Assembly (NCBI GenBank): GCA_050246595.1
Contig: JBFWVT010000004.1
Location: forward strand, 1 to 64,000
Length of the DNA: 64,000 bases
From: DATARH01 sp050246595
Lineage (GTDB): Bacteria > Pseudomonadota > Alphaproteobacteria > ATCC43930 > CGMCC-115725
Reading direction: 5' to 3'
Numbering within the stretch: position 1 is the stretch's first letter; every line of letters begins with the position of its first letter. Position numbers and translations under genes: made by a program. The notes below the pieces were generated by a model, which worked only from the letters and a program-made list of their open reading frames with translations, did not search any database and was not told the DNA's origin. Below are positions 50,783 to 57,298 of the stretch, piece by piece.

Positions 50783-51151
50783 ATGAGACACCCTGGTCAT
50801 CTGTGGCGGTTGCTGCGTATCCGGCCGCTTACGGTCTTCGCGTCTCTGGTGGTCCTCGCGGGTATCTCGGGCCGGCTACTTGCGGCGGAAGCCACGCCCG
50901 TCCCCGCATCCGAAACGAAATCTTCCCTGCACACGGTCGAAATCCCTGTCGAGGGGATGGCGTGTTTCGTGTGCGCCGGGACGATAAAGAACACGGTGAA
51001 ATCCCTTGCCGGCGTGCTTCAGGTGGAAGTGAGCCTGGAGAAGCGGGCCGCAACAGTCACCTATTTCGGCGACGGACAAATTCCCGGTCGGATCGTCGCC
51101 GCGATTGACAGGCTCGGCTATAAGGCCGGAACTCCGAGGGAGATCCCGTGA
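50783..51151 (+). CDS. Exported MerP-like HMA protein
   Basis: The 122-residue product has a signal or anchor segment (LTVFASLVVLAGISGRLLAAE, about residues 16-36) and one HMA domain with PVEGMACFVCAGTIKNTV; CFVC is the metal-binding pair. In layout it resembles periplasmic MerP. It is coupled by a 4-bp GTGA overlap to the CcdA-like gene, so the two products are probably made together and may exchange metal. The start is the ATG with AGGA upstream; longer frames run through the ATPase gene. Confidence 0.75.
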   Translation: MRHPGHLWRLLRIRPLTVFASLVVLAGISGRLLAAEATPVPASETKSSLHTVEIPVEGMACFVCAGTIKNTVKSLAGVLQVEVSLEKRAATVTYFGDGQIPGRIVAAIDRLGYKAGTPREIP

Positions 51152-51834
51152 TACTTGAGCAGTTCTTGCAACCGCTGAGTTCCGGGTTGGCTCACAACCC
51201 GCTGACGGCTCTCGGGATAACCTTCATCGGCGGCATTCTGGCGAGCGCGGTGTGTCCATGCACGCTGCCAATGGGTCTCGGCGTCGCGGGTATGGCAGGA
51301 GCCTCCCAAGTCAGCGCTCGATATGGCGGGCTACAGGTCTCGGCGGCATTCTTCGCGGGCATCGTGGTCAGCCTTACCGCCTTGGGCGGGGTAGCAGGGC
51401 GGCTCGGGGCGCTCGCAACCGAGTCATTCGGTCGCCATTGGGCGCTCGGGATGGCGGTTCTCTCGTTGCTCGCGGCGGCGCTTGCCCTGTGGTGGCCGCG
51501 CATGCCGATCGATCGCCTCACCGCTTGGCGCCGACCGGGGGTGGTCGGATCATTTGCTTACGGGATCGTGTTCAGCCTCGGCACGTCTGTCGCTCCCTTT
51601 CTTCTGCTGCTGACGATTGCTGCCGCCGTGGGGAGACCAGAGCAGGCCATCCTGCTCGCCCTCATCTTTGGTCTCGGGCGCGGCTTACCATTCTTGCTGG
51701 CGGGCATGGCCGGCAGCGCGGTCACAGGACTAACCCGGCTCGGATTGGCCGGTCGCGCGATCCAGATTGCGAGCGGTGTGGCTCTCCTGGTCGTCAGCGT
51801 TTATTACGCCAACGTCTTTGTCGCGTTGCTCTAA
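51148..51834 (+). CDS. CcdA-like membrane protein with a CPC motif
   Basis: The 228-residue product starts at GTG 51148 and has six membrane helices in two related halves, the LysE/CcdA fold. In the first half the motif is AVCPCTLPMGLG (Cys 36 and 38), where CcdA has SPCVLP. In the second half the position expected to hold the partner Cys is SLGTSVAPFLL, with no Cys. Redox shuttling as in CcdA therefore seems unlikely, and metal transport is a better guess. The genes on each side encode HMA proteins, which could load and unload it, as MerP does for MerT. Confidence 0.7.
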   Translation: MILEQFLQPLSSGLAHNPLTALGITFIGGILASAVCPCTLPMGLGVAGMAGASQVSARYGGLQVSAAFFAGIVVSLTALGGVAGRLGALATESFGRHWALGMAVLSLLAAALALWWPRMPIDRLTAWRRPGVVGSFAYGIVFSLGTSVAPFLLLLTIAAAVGRPEQAILLALIFGLGRGLPFLLAGMAGSAVTGLTRLGLAGRAIQIASGVALLVVSVYYANVFVALL

Positions 51835-51842
51835 AGGGGGGC

Positions 51843-52100
51843 ATGGTGCGAAAGATGGCGCGCGATACCGGCCCGCTTTGTGACCTCGAGTTTTCGGTAC
51901 CATCGATGGTGTGCGACGGTTGTGCGGACAGGATCCGCCAGGCGCTGACCGCACTTCCCGGCGTTCAGACGGTGAAAGCTAGGCTATGGCGCAAGTGCGT
52001 CCAGGTTCGTTTCGACCCCTCGAAGGTGCAGGACGCACAGCTACAAGATGCATTCGATGCGGCGGGATACAACGCGACACGGATCGCCCAAAAATTCTAA
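51843..52100 (+). CDS. Small cytoplasmic HMA-domain protein
   Basis: The 85-residue product is a single HMA domain without a signal peptide: FSVPSMVCDGCADRIRQALT with Cys 24 and 27 and an additional Cys 13. The ATG follows GGGGGG and lies 8 bp after the CcdA-like gene. By analogy to CopZ it may receive or deliver metal inside the cell. It is the fourth HMA domain in the cluster and the last gene on this strand. The 178 bp that follow (to 52278) hold no gene. Confidence 0.75.
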   Translation: MVRKMARDTGPLCDLEFSVPSMVCDGCADRIRQALTALPGVQTVKARLWRKCVQVRFDPSKVQDAQLQDAFDAAGYNATRIAQKF

Positions 52101-52278
52101 ATAGAGCAATCGTTAGTGCTGGAACGGCGAATAATCATCTGACAATTTTCATCATGCAAATTGGGGCGCTTTCTTGAGCAATTTCCTCAGAACGGATAAG
52201 TTGATTAGCGGGACGTTCTGCGAACGGAGTTACTGAAATACCTTTATTAAAATCTCGACAGAAGGGTCTCTTGCCACA

Positions 52279-53214
52279 TCATTTTTGAATTGTGAGGGGT
52301 TCTACCTCGATAGTCACATGCGAGAGGTCATGGATGTGGGCGAGTTTCTGCCGATAATGCGACGGTGGCTTCGGGTCACCCGAGGCAATCGACACGATCG
52401 CGCCGTGATGACCGGGGCCAAGCTGCCATACGTGTAGATCCGTTATTGACTCGCTGCCGTTTTCGATTGCTGTCCTGATTTCATCAGGCAACTCCTCATC
52501 CGGCGGCACATAATCGAGCAGCACGCCACCCGCATCGCGGATGAGGCCCCACGACCAACGGGCGATCACAATCGCACCGATCATTCCCATAACCGGATCG
52601 AGCCATATCCAGCCGTAAATACTTCCTGCCGCAAGCGCGACGATCGCCAGCACAGAGGTCAGTGCGTCGGCCAAGACATGCAGGTAAGCTGCGCGCAGAT
52701 TGTTGTCGTGATGATCGTGATCGGCATGGTGTTCATGGCCATGATCATGATCACCGCGCAGCAGCCATGCGCTGATAATATTAACCGCCAATCCGATAAC
52801 GGCAACGGTGATTGCCTGAGGAAAATCGATTGCTATAGGCGCACGCAGACGTAAAAAACTCTCCCATCCGATTAGCAGCGCAATCAGTGCGAGAACAATT
52901 GCGCTCGCAAATCCGGCGATATCGCCCAGCTTGCCGGTGCCAAAGGTGAAACGGCGGTTTCGTGCATTTCGGCGGGCGTAGAAATAGGCAAGGGCTGCGA
53001 TCAGCATGGCTGCCGCGTGCGTTGACATATGCCAACCATCGGCGACCAGAGCCATGGAGCCGTAAATCGTGCCGGCCACGATCTCCACCACCATCATGGT
53101 GGTGGTAAGCGCGATCACGAACCATGTACGGCGCTCGTTGCGCTCATGGCTTTTGTCAAGAAACACATGCTCATGACCGCCCGCGGGCGGGGCTTCGTCC
53201 TGCAATATGCTCAT
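52279..53214 (-). CDS. dmeF: DmeF-like CDF transporter (Co/Ni type)
   Basis: The 311-residue product is a full cation diffusion facilitator: six membrane helices with VADGWHMSTHAAAM in helix II and HVLADALTSVLA in helix V, a long His/Asp-rich loop (DHDHGHEHHADHDHHDNN) between IV and V, and a C-terminal domain (ITDLHVWQLGPGHHGAIVSI). These are features of DmeF, a Co/Ni exporter of alphaproteobacteria. It overlaps the RcnR/CsoR-type repressor gene by 4 bp (ATGA), as in known dmeRF operons. Confidence 0.85.
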   Translation of the reverse strand: MSILQDEAPPAGGHEHVFLDKSHERNERRTWFVIALTTTMMVVEIVAGTIYGSMALVADGWHMSTHAAAMLIAALAYFYARRNARNRRFTFGTGKLGDIAGFASAIVLALIALLIGWESFLRLRAPIAIDFPQAITVAVIGLAVNIISAWLLRGDHDHGHEHHADHDHHDNNLRAAYLHVLADALTSVLAIVALAAGSIYGWIWLDPVMGMIGAIVIARWSWGLIRDAGGVLLDYVPPDEELPDEIRTAIENGSESITDLHVWQLGPGHHGAIVSIASGDPKPPSHYRQKLAHIHDLSHVTIEVEPLTIQK

Positions 53215-53483
53215 TTCAAATACATCTTCACAACATCGATCAATTCGATTGCGCCTTTCTCCCTAGCAGGTTCGTTCGCAGCATTCATGACATGCTCGCG
53301 GATGTGATCTTCGATCAATTCGGCTGTAAGCCCGTTCACGGCCCCACGCACAGACGCCACGAGGTTAAGGATTTCACCGCAACGAGCTTCGGCCTCAAGC
53401 GCCCGCTCAATTGCTTCGAGCTGTCCGCGAAGGCGGCGAACCCTCGCCAGCAGCTTCTGTTTTTCTCGAACTGTATGGGCCAT
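53211..53483 (-). CDS. dmeR: DmeR-like repressor (RcnR/CsoR family)
   Basis: The 90-residue product is an all-helical CsoR/RcnR-family repressor: MAHTVREKQKLLARVRRLRGQLEAIERALE, Cys at residue 35 (ARCGEIL) and His in HIREHVMNA. The residue pattern with an N-terminal His and EVIE-like helix fits the Ni/Co branch (RcnR, DmeR) or the formaldehyde branch (FrmR); its partner dmeF favours metal. It should repress its own operon until Ni or Co binds. A C-tract operator lies just upstream. Confidence 0.8.
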   Translation of the reverse strand: MAHTVREKQKLLARVRRLRGQLEAIERALEAEARCGEILNLVASVRGAVNGLTAELIEDHIREHVMNAANEPAREKGAIELIDVVKMYLK

Positions 53484-53497
53484 TAGTCAGAGATGGG

Positions 53498-53509
53498 ATA
53501 CCCCCCTAG
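53498..53509 (-). promoter_or_regulatory. DmeR/RcnR-type operator
   Basis: ATACCCCCCTAG lies 15 bp upstream of the repressor start. Operators of this family have a run of C or G flanked by AT-rich ends (ATACCCCCC-type in dmeRF promoters). Repressor binding here would block the dmeRF promoter. Confidence 0.5.
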
Positions 53510-53612
53510 CCTATACAAGATGATGATCGGCGCTTCCGGGGCAGCAACGAGCACGGCCGGCAGGGCGACCTAAGATCAGCAAGATCAGTATGTAAATCTT
53601 AATTGACTACGT

Positions 53613-53630
53613 GGTAACATTTATGTTACC
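53613..53630 (+). promoter_or_regulatory. Toxin-antitoxin operator palindrome
   Basis: GGTAACAT and ATGTTACC are exact inverted repeats around a TT centre, 10 bp before the toxin start. TTGACT at 53603-53608 is a plausible -35 so the palindrome would cover the rest of the promoter. An XRE antitoxin binding here would autoregulate the pair. Confidence 0.6.
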
Positions 53631-53639
53631 TTACGGTCT

Positions 53640-53966
53640 GTGCTCGAAATCCGTTACTATCTCGCACCTGACGGGCGCAGCCCTTTCGAGGGCTGGTTCG
53701 GCTCGCTCGATCCGGCGGCCCGGGCAAAGGTGACCGTGGCGATCGCGCGGCTCGAGCAGGGTAATACCTCGAATGTGAAGGGCGTCGGGGAGGGGGTGCT
53801 CGAGTACCGGATCAATTTCGGGCCCGGGTACCGGGTTTATTTCGGGCGGGACGGCGAGACGCTCGTGATCCTGCTGACCGGTGGCACGAAAAAGCGCCAG
53901 CAGCGGGACATCGATGCGGCGATTGCGATGTGGGCGGATTACCGGCGGCGCAAGCGGCCGCGGTGA
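53640..53966 (+). CDS. RelE/HigB-like (Gp49 family) toxin
   Basis: The 108-residue product starts at GTG 53640. It matches the phage-derived Gp49-like/HigB toxin group of the RelE superfamily: FEGWFGSLDPAARAKVTVAIARLEQG, EYRINFGPGYRVYFGRDG and ILLTGGTKKRQQRDIDAAIAMW. Such toxins cut mRNA at the ribosome and here would stabilise the plasmid. The stop overlaps the next gene by one base (TGATG), with the toxin first, as in the higBA order. Confidence 0.8.
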   Translation: MLEIRYYLAPDGRSPFEGWFGSLDPAARAKVTVAIARLEQGNTSNVKGVGEGVLEYRINFGPGYRVYFGRDGETLVILLTGGTKKRQQRDIDAAIAMWADYRRRKRPR

Positions 53967-53977
53967 TGGAGGCGAAG

Positions 53978-54298
53978 ATGGCACTGACACGAAGCTTTAG
54001 AGACCTGGTGCACCGGCAAGTCGCCGAGGACCCGACCTATGCTGAAGCGCTACTACGCGAAGGGATCGACACGATGCTCGCCGGCGATGTCGATACCGGC
54101 AAAGCGATCCTGCGCGACTATATCAAGGCGACGATCGGCTTCGAGAAGCTCGGCGAGGCGACCGGCACGCAGCCGAAAAGCCTGATCCGCATGTTCGGGC
54201 CGCGCGGCAATCCGCAGGCGCGCAACCTATTCAATGTCATCGGCTATCTGCAGAAGCGGGCCGGGCTGCAGCTGCATGTGACGGCGGGCCCGGGCTAA
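53978..54298 (+). CDS. XRE-type antitoxin (addiction-module antidote)
   Basis: The 106-residue product is read from ATG 53978, which has GGAGG six bases upstream; ATG 53966 in the same frame overlaps the toxin stop and is also possible. FRDLVHRQVAEDPTYAEALLREGIDTML followed by the HTH FEKLGEATGTQPKSLIRMFG is typical of antidotes paired with Gp49-like toxins. It should neutralise the toxin and bind the palindrome upstream of it. Confidence 0.8.
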   Translation: MALTRSFRDLVHRQVAEDPTYAEALLREGIDTMLAGDVDTGKAILRDYIKATIGFEKLGEATGTQPKSLIRMFGPRGNPQARNLFNVIGYLQKRAGLQLHVTAGPG

Positions 54299-54625
54299 GC
54301 GACACCAAGGTGACGCTATGCTTCTGATCGCGGCAGAGCGGGCCTACGCCGTAACGGAAATAAATACTAATTAAGCGGCACAGCACCAGATAAGGGGCAG
54401 TCTAGAATGTACATTGAGCGGATCCAGGCTCAAACCTAACGAGCATCTGATAAATGTCGGCTTGCGCAGGCCCGGTAATCCGCTGTACTCGAGGCTTCTT
54501 TGACCGTCTCGTTCACCGGAATCGGGATGCGGGATAGCGCAATTGTGGTTACCAGCCGGGAATGACTGTGCAAGCTGGCTCGTTTATCTCCTCACAAAGA
54601 CTCCACTTCTCTTAGGAGATTTCCG
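54299..54625. other. Gap of 327 bp without a gene
   Basis: No open frame with a ribosome binding site is seen. The stretch is less GC-rich than its surroundings (for example AAATAAATACTAATTAAG near 54360) and leads to the AGGAG of the His-rich gene. A promoter for that gene must lie here, but none is distinct. Confidence 0.4.
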
Positions 54626-54973
54626 ATGTCACGCATGCGTCTTGGTCTGCTGGCACCCGTGCTCGCGGCGACATTTGCTCTTGCCCTCGGCGGCGGCACT
54701 GCGTCGGCGCTCGCCCAGGACAGGCACGGCGGGGACCACTCCGGCTACGTCCAGCACGAGCGAGATCACAGGGCCGCCGAGCGGGAGCATCACAGGTCGC
54801 ACGACCGCGCCGCGCGCGACGAGGCGCTGCGTCACGGCGACTTTTTTGGTGCCTGGGGCGCACAGCAGCACCTGAATGCCGAGCGACATCGCGAGCGGCA
54901 TGAGGGACCGCACGGCGGGTACGGAGGCGGCGGGTACGGAGGCGGGGGGCACGGAGATGGCGGGCCCCATTAA
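54626..54973 (+). CDS. His- and Gly-rich exported protein
   Basis: The 115-residue product starts at ATG 54626 after AGGAGA. A signal peptide (LLAPVLAATFALALGGGTASALAQ) is followed by a mature part with many His, Arg, Glu and Asp (DRHGGDHSGYVQHERDHRAAE) and a Gly-rich end with the repeat GGYGGGGYGGGGHGDGG. No known domain is present. The His content suggests metal binding, which suits the surrounding metal genes, but there is no direct neighbour to support it. Confidence 0.6.
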   Translation: MSRMRLGLLAPVLAATFALALGGGTASALAQDRHGGDHSGYVQHERDHRAAEREHHRSHDRAARDEALRHGDFFGAWGAQQHLNAERHRERHEGPHGGYGGGGYGGGGHGDGGPH

Positions 54974-55061
54974 CAACCCGCCCCTCAGCCAAATCGTCAT
55001 AGCCGGGTCAAGCCCGGCCGTGACGATCACGGCGCCGCCAGACTGAGGCGGCGATAACGCG

Positions 55062-55318
55062 CTAATCGCGCGCGAGGCACATCGCGATTCCCATGCCGCC
55101 ACCGATGCACAGCGTCGCGAGACCCTTTTCGCGTCGCGCTTCTGCATCTTGTAGAGCAGCGTCACGAGGACCCGCGCCCCCGAAGCGCCGATCGGGTGGC
55201 CGAGCGCGATCGCGCCGCCATTGACGTTGAGCTTGTCGCGCTCGAAGCCGAGATCCTTGCCGACCGCACAGGCCTGCGTCGCAAATGCCTCGTCAGCCTC
55301 GATCAGGTCAAGATCGCT
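55062..55318 (-). pseudogene. 3' remnant of a thiolase (acetyl-CoA acetyltransferase) gene
   Basis: The minus strand reads DLDLIEADEAFATQACAVG, then VNGGAIALGHPIGASGARVL, the unmistakable C-terminal part of thiolases including the GHPIGASG active-site loop. A one-base loss in an AAAAGGG run shifts the frame; adding a base restores an ending like TLCIGGGMGIAMC before the TAG at 55062-55064. The first two thirds of the gene are absent. This is chromosomal-type metabolism DNA left in the plasmid by a rearrangement. Confidence 0.75.
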
Positions 55319-55390
55319 TCAGGCTTCAGAAAACCTAGATCAGTTTCCTTTCAATCAGTTCGGCGATGCCGAAGACGATGGGACCATGGT

Positions 55391-55626
55391 GGGGTCACTT
55401 GCCGATTTGCTCAAAACTGCACGATAAGGGGAGACTCCTGAGAACGCCTGCCGTTCCAAATCCCAGTTGCCTTTGAAGTCAGTTTTGAAAGGGGATTTTG
55501 AAAACCAAAATCGGCAGAAACCCGTAATAATCGGAATCTATTCGCAAACGGATGTTTATGAAACGCGCTGAATTCGTTTGGTTTTCGGCTTAGCGTGCAG
55601 TTTTGAGCAAATCGTCAGGTGACCCC
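55391..55626. mobile_element. 236-bp Tn3-type miniature element (TIME/MITE)
   Basis: The ends are 38-bp inverted repeats (55391-55428 and 55589-55626) with only three mismatches. They begin GGGGTCAC and finish in TAAG on the inner side, as Tn3-family ends do. The 160 bp between hold no gene. Such non-autonomous Tn3 derivatives depend on a transposase in trans. The 5-bp flanks (ATGGT and TCCTA) do not match, so no target duplication is preserved. Confidence 0.7.
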
Positions 55627-55731
55627 TCCTACGAAGCCGTGATGAATTTCATGCGTCGCCCCTGGGGTGTACCGGTAGAGCATACCTATCCGAGGAGACG
55701 ATAGGCACACCTGGAAAGATCCGGTTCGGCA

Positions 55732-55938
55732 TCAATCCAACGGCTTTTCCCGCCAGTAGTTACGATCGTCGATCGTCACCATGCGGCGCCTGACCAGGTC
55801 CTCCAGCGCGCAGCGCACGGTGTCTTCGTCAAGGGAGGCGTAGCGCGCTACCGCCTCGGTCTTGCACCCGCCCTCCCACGGTAATGCGGCGAGCACCTTT
55901 CCTTGAATCAAATCCGAGGTTCTGTACTGCTTTGACAT
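55732..55938 (-). CDS. Small winged-helix-like DNA-binding protein
   Basis: The 68-residue product is one compact domain: LIQGKVLAALPWEGGCKTEAVARYASLDEDTVRCALEDLVRRRMVTIDDRNYW. This is a helix-turn-helix with a final beta wing, as in small winged-helix regulators on plasmids. No partner gene adjoins. The start follows an AT-rich, weakly ribosome-binding-like stretch (AGAATAACAATAGA). A regulator of nearby transfer genes is possible but not supported directly. Confidence 0.55.
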   Translation of the reverse strand: MSKQYRTSDLIQGKVLAALPWEGGCKTEAVARYASLDEDTVRCALEDLVRRRMVTIDDRNYWREKPLD

Positions 55939-56191
55939 TCTATTGTTATTCTCTTCTCTCTCTATTCCTCGCGATTATCATGGCAGAGGTGCTCGACAAA
56001 ACACGTCGACCATTCGGGCGGGGCGCTGGCACCGGACGACGCGTGGACCGACGCGGAGATAAAGCACGAGGTCGGCCTTTTCTTTCTCGATCATCATCGC
56101 CTCTTCCCCGCCATGCCGCAGTTATCCGCCACTGACGGGCGTTTGCGCCCCATATATGCTTGGTTAGGATGCCGGTTGAGGAGAACCTGAG

Positions 56192-56395
56192 ATGAACTCC
56201 CGGGACAGCAAAGACACGCCGTATCGCTCCACGCAGGCCGGGAAATTCGTGACCGCGGCCAAGCCTATCAAAGGAGCCGCCACCGTGCTGCGCGAAGGGC
56301 GCACGGCCCGGGTCGCCTCGGCGCTGTCCAAGGCCAACCGCGCCACTGGTCTGCTCGGCCGTGACGGCGCCACGAGGCGCATCCTCAAGAAGTAA
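56192..56395 (+). CDS. Small basic protein, unknown function
   Basis: The 67-residue product has a GGAG ribosome binding site and is rich in Arg, Lys and Ala (AATVLREGRTARVASALSKANRATG). No membrane segment is seen. It overlaps the next gene by one base (TAATG), so both are co-translated. It belongs to a pair of plasmid genes close to the type IV secretion block. The function is unknown; nucleic-acid binding is possible from charge. Confidence 0.55.
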   Translation: MNSRDSKDTPYRSTQAGKFVTAAKPIKGAATVLREGRTARVASALSKANRATGLLGRDGATRRILKK

Positions 56396-56907
56396 TGCCC
56401 GCGACGGATCGCGAGGTCTTCGCCTATTTCCTGCAGGACGAGACCACCACCCGTGAAATCGCACTGCTGGCCTATGCCTCTTATGCAGCCAGCAAGTACG
56501 ACTGGGCCGCCCACTTCGAGCAGCGGCGCGGGCGTCCGCCGACGCCGGAGGAAGCGGACGAGTGGACCGCCGATCTGCCTGAGAGCCGCCTGATCGAGAT
56601 CCGCGACACGGCAGTGACTTTTTTCGCCGACGCCGCCACCGCCTACATGCTCCCGCAGATCGAGGAGGCGCGGGCGAGCGCGCTGCGCGATGCCCTGGTC
56701 GCGAGGATGGAAATTGTCGAGGCGCGGGTCGAGCGCGCCACCTCGTTCCGCGCAACTTGGCTTCCGAACCTCTTTATCGGCGTGGTGGCGTCATTCCTTT
56801 TTGCGCTCATTGTGCTGGGTGGCGCGGCTATCTATCGAGGCGATCCGTCGATTTTCGCCCTGTTCAAGGATCCGCCGCCTGCCCCGGCGCAACCGGCCAG
56901 GCCATAA
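56395..56907 (+). CDS. Membrane-anchored protein near the T4SS genes
   Basis: The 170-residue product has a helical, acidic N-terminal region (REIALLAYASYAASKYDWAAHFEQR), a Glu/Arg-rich coiled-coil stretch (about residues 90-120) and one C-terminal membrane helix (LFIGVVASFLFALIVLGGAAIY, about 129-150) followed by a short proline-rich tail. It is coupled to the small basic gene upstream. The layout suggests a cytoplasmic protein held at the inner membrane, perhaps an accessory to conjugation. No family is recognised. Confidence 0.55.
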   Translation: MPATDREVFAYFLQDETTTREIALLAYASYAASKYDWAAHFEQRRGRPPTPEEADEWTADLPESRLIEIRDTAVTFFADAATAYMLPQIEEARASALRDALVARMEIVEARVERATSFRATWLPNLFIGVVASFLFALIVLGGAAIYRGDPSIFALFKDPPPAPAQPARP

Positions 56908-56922
56908 GTGGAGACAAGATGG

Positions 56923-57267
56923 CTACCCCCAGGTATGCCGCAGGTGGATGACGTTCATACCGGGATTCTCACCGAAGTCGCGCCTCGTCGCGATGACCTG
57001 AATCGGCGTGATCCCCGGGTCCGCCGCCAGAAAAACGAATGGCTCCAGCACCAGGCCGACGCGGTCGCGCATCGTCTTGCCCTTTGCAATGTCCGGGAAG
57101 AGATCCAGGATCACGAGCCCGGGATAGTGACATTCCGTGAAGCGACACAGGTTCAGCAGCGCATAGTGATAGGCGAACAGGAAGTAGATGCGCAGCGTGC
57201 CTCCAAGTTGGAGCAGGGCGCGCCGCCGATTCATCAGGTACCGCGTTGCCCGCTCACCCACACGCAC
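56923..57267 (-). pseudogene. C-terminal fragment of a P-loop ATPase-like protein
   Basis: The 114-residue frame contains LGGTLRIYFLFAYHYALLNL and HYPGLVILDLFPDI, then FVFLAADPGITPIQVIATRRDFG. This reads like the signature-and-Walker-B end of an SMC- or ABC-like ATPase; the Walker A half is missing. The apparent start has no ribosome binding site, and the natural upstream part would lie where virD4 now ends. I take it as a truncated gene. It could still encode a small protein, but that is unlikely. Confidence 0.45.
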
Positions 57268-57298
57268 GGAGATCGCGCCATGAATATCCTTTGGGCCC

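Noticed and set aside
47604..52100. Classical mer operon
   Set aside because: No merA, merT, merC or merF sequence is present; only the regulator and promoter are mer-like.
55196..55441. 81-residue plus-strand ORF
   Set aside because: Lies opposite the thiolase remnant and runs into the left end of the miniature element; no ribosome binding site.
55946..56755. 269-residue minus-strand frame
   Set aside because: Overlaps two coupled plus-strand genes with good start signals and has an Arg/Pro/Ser-rich composition typical of shadows.
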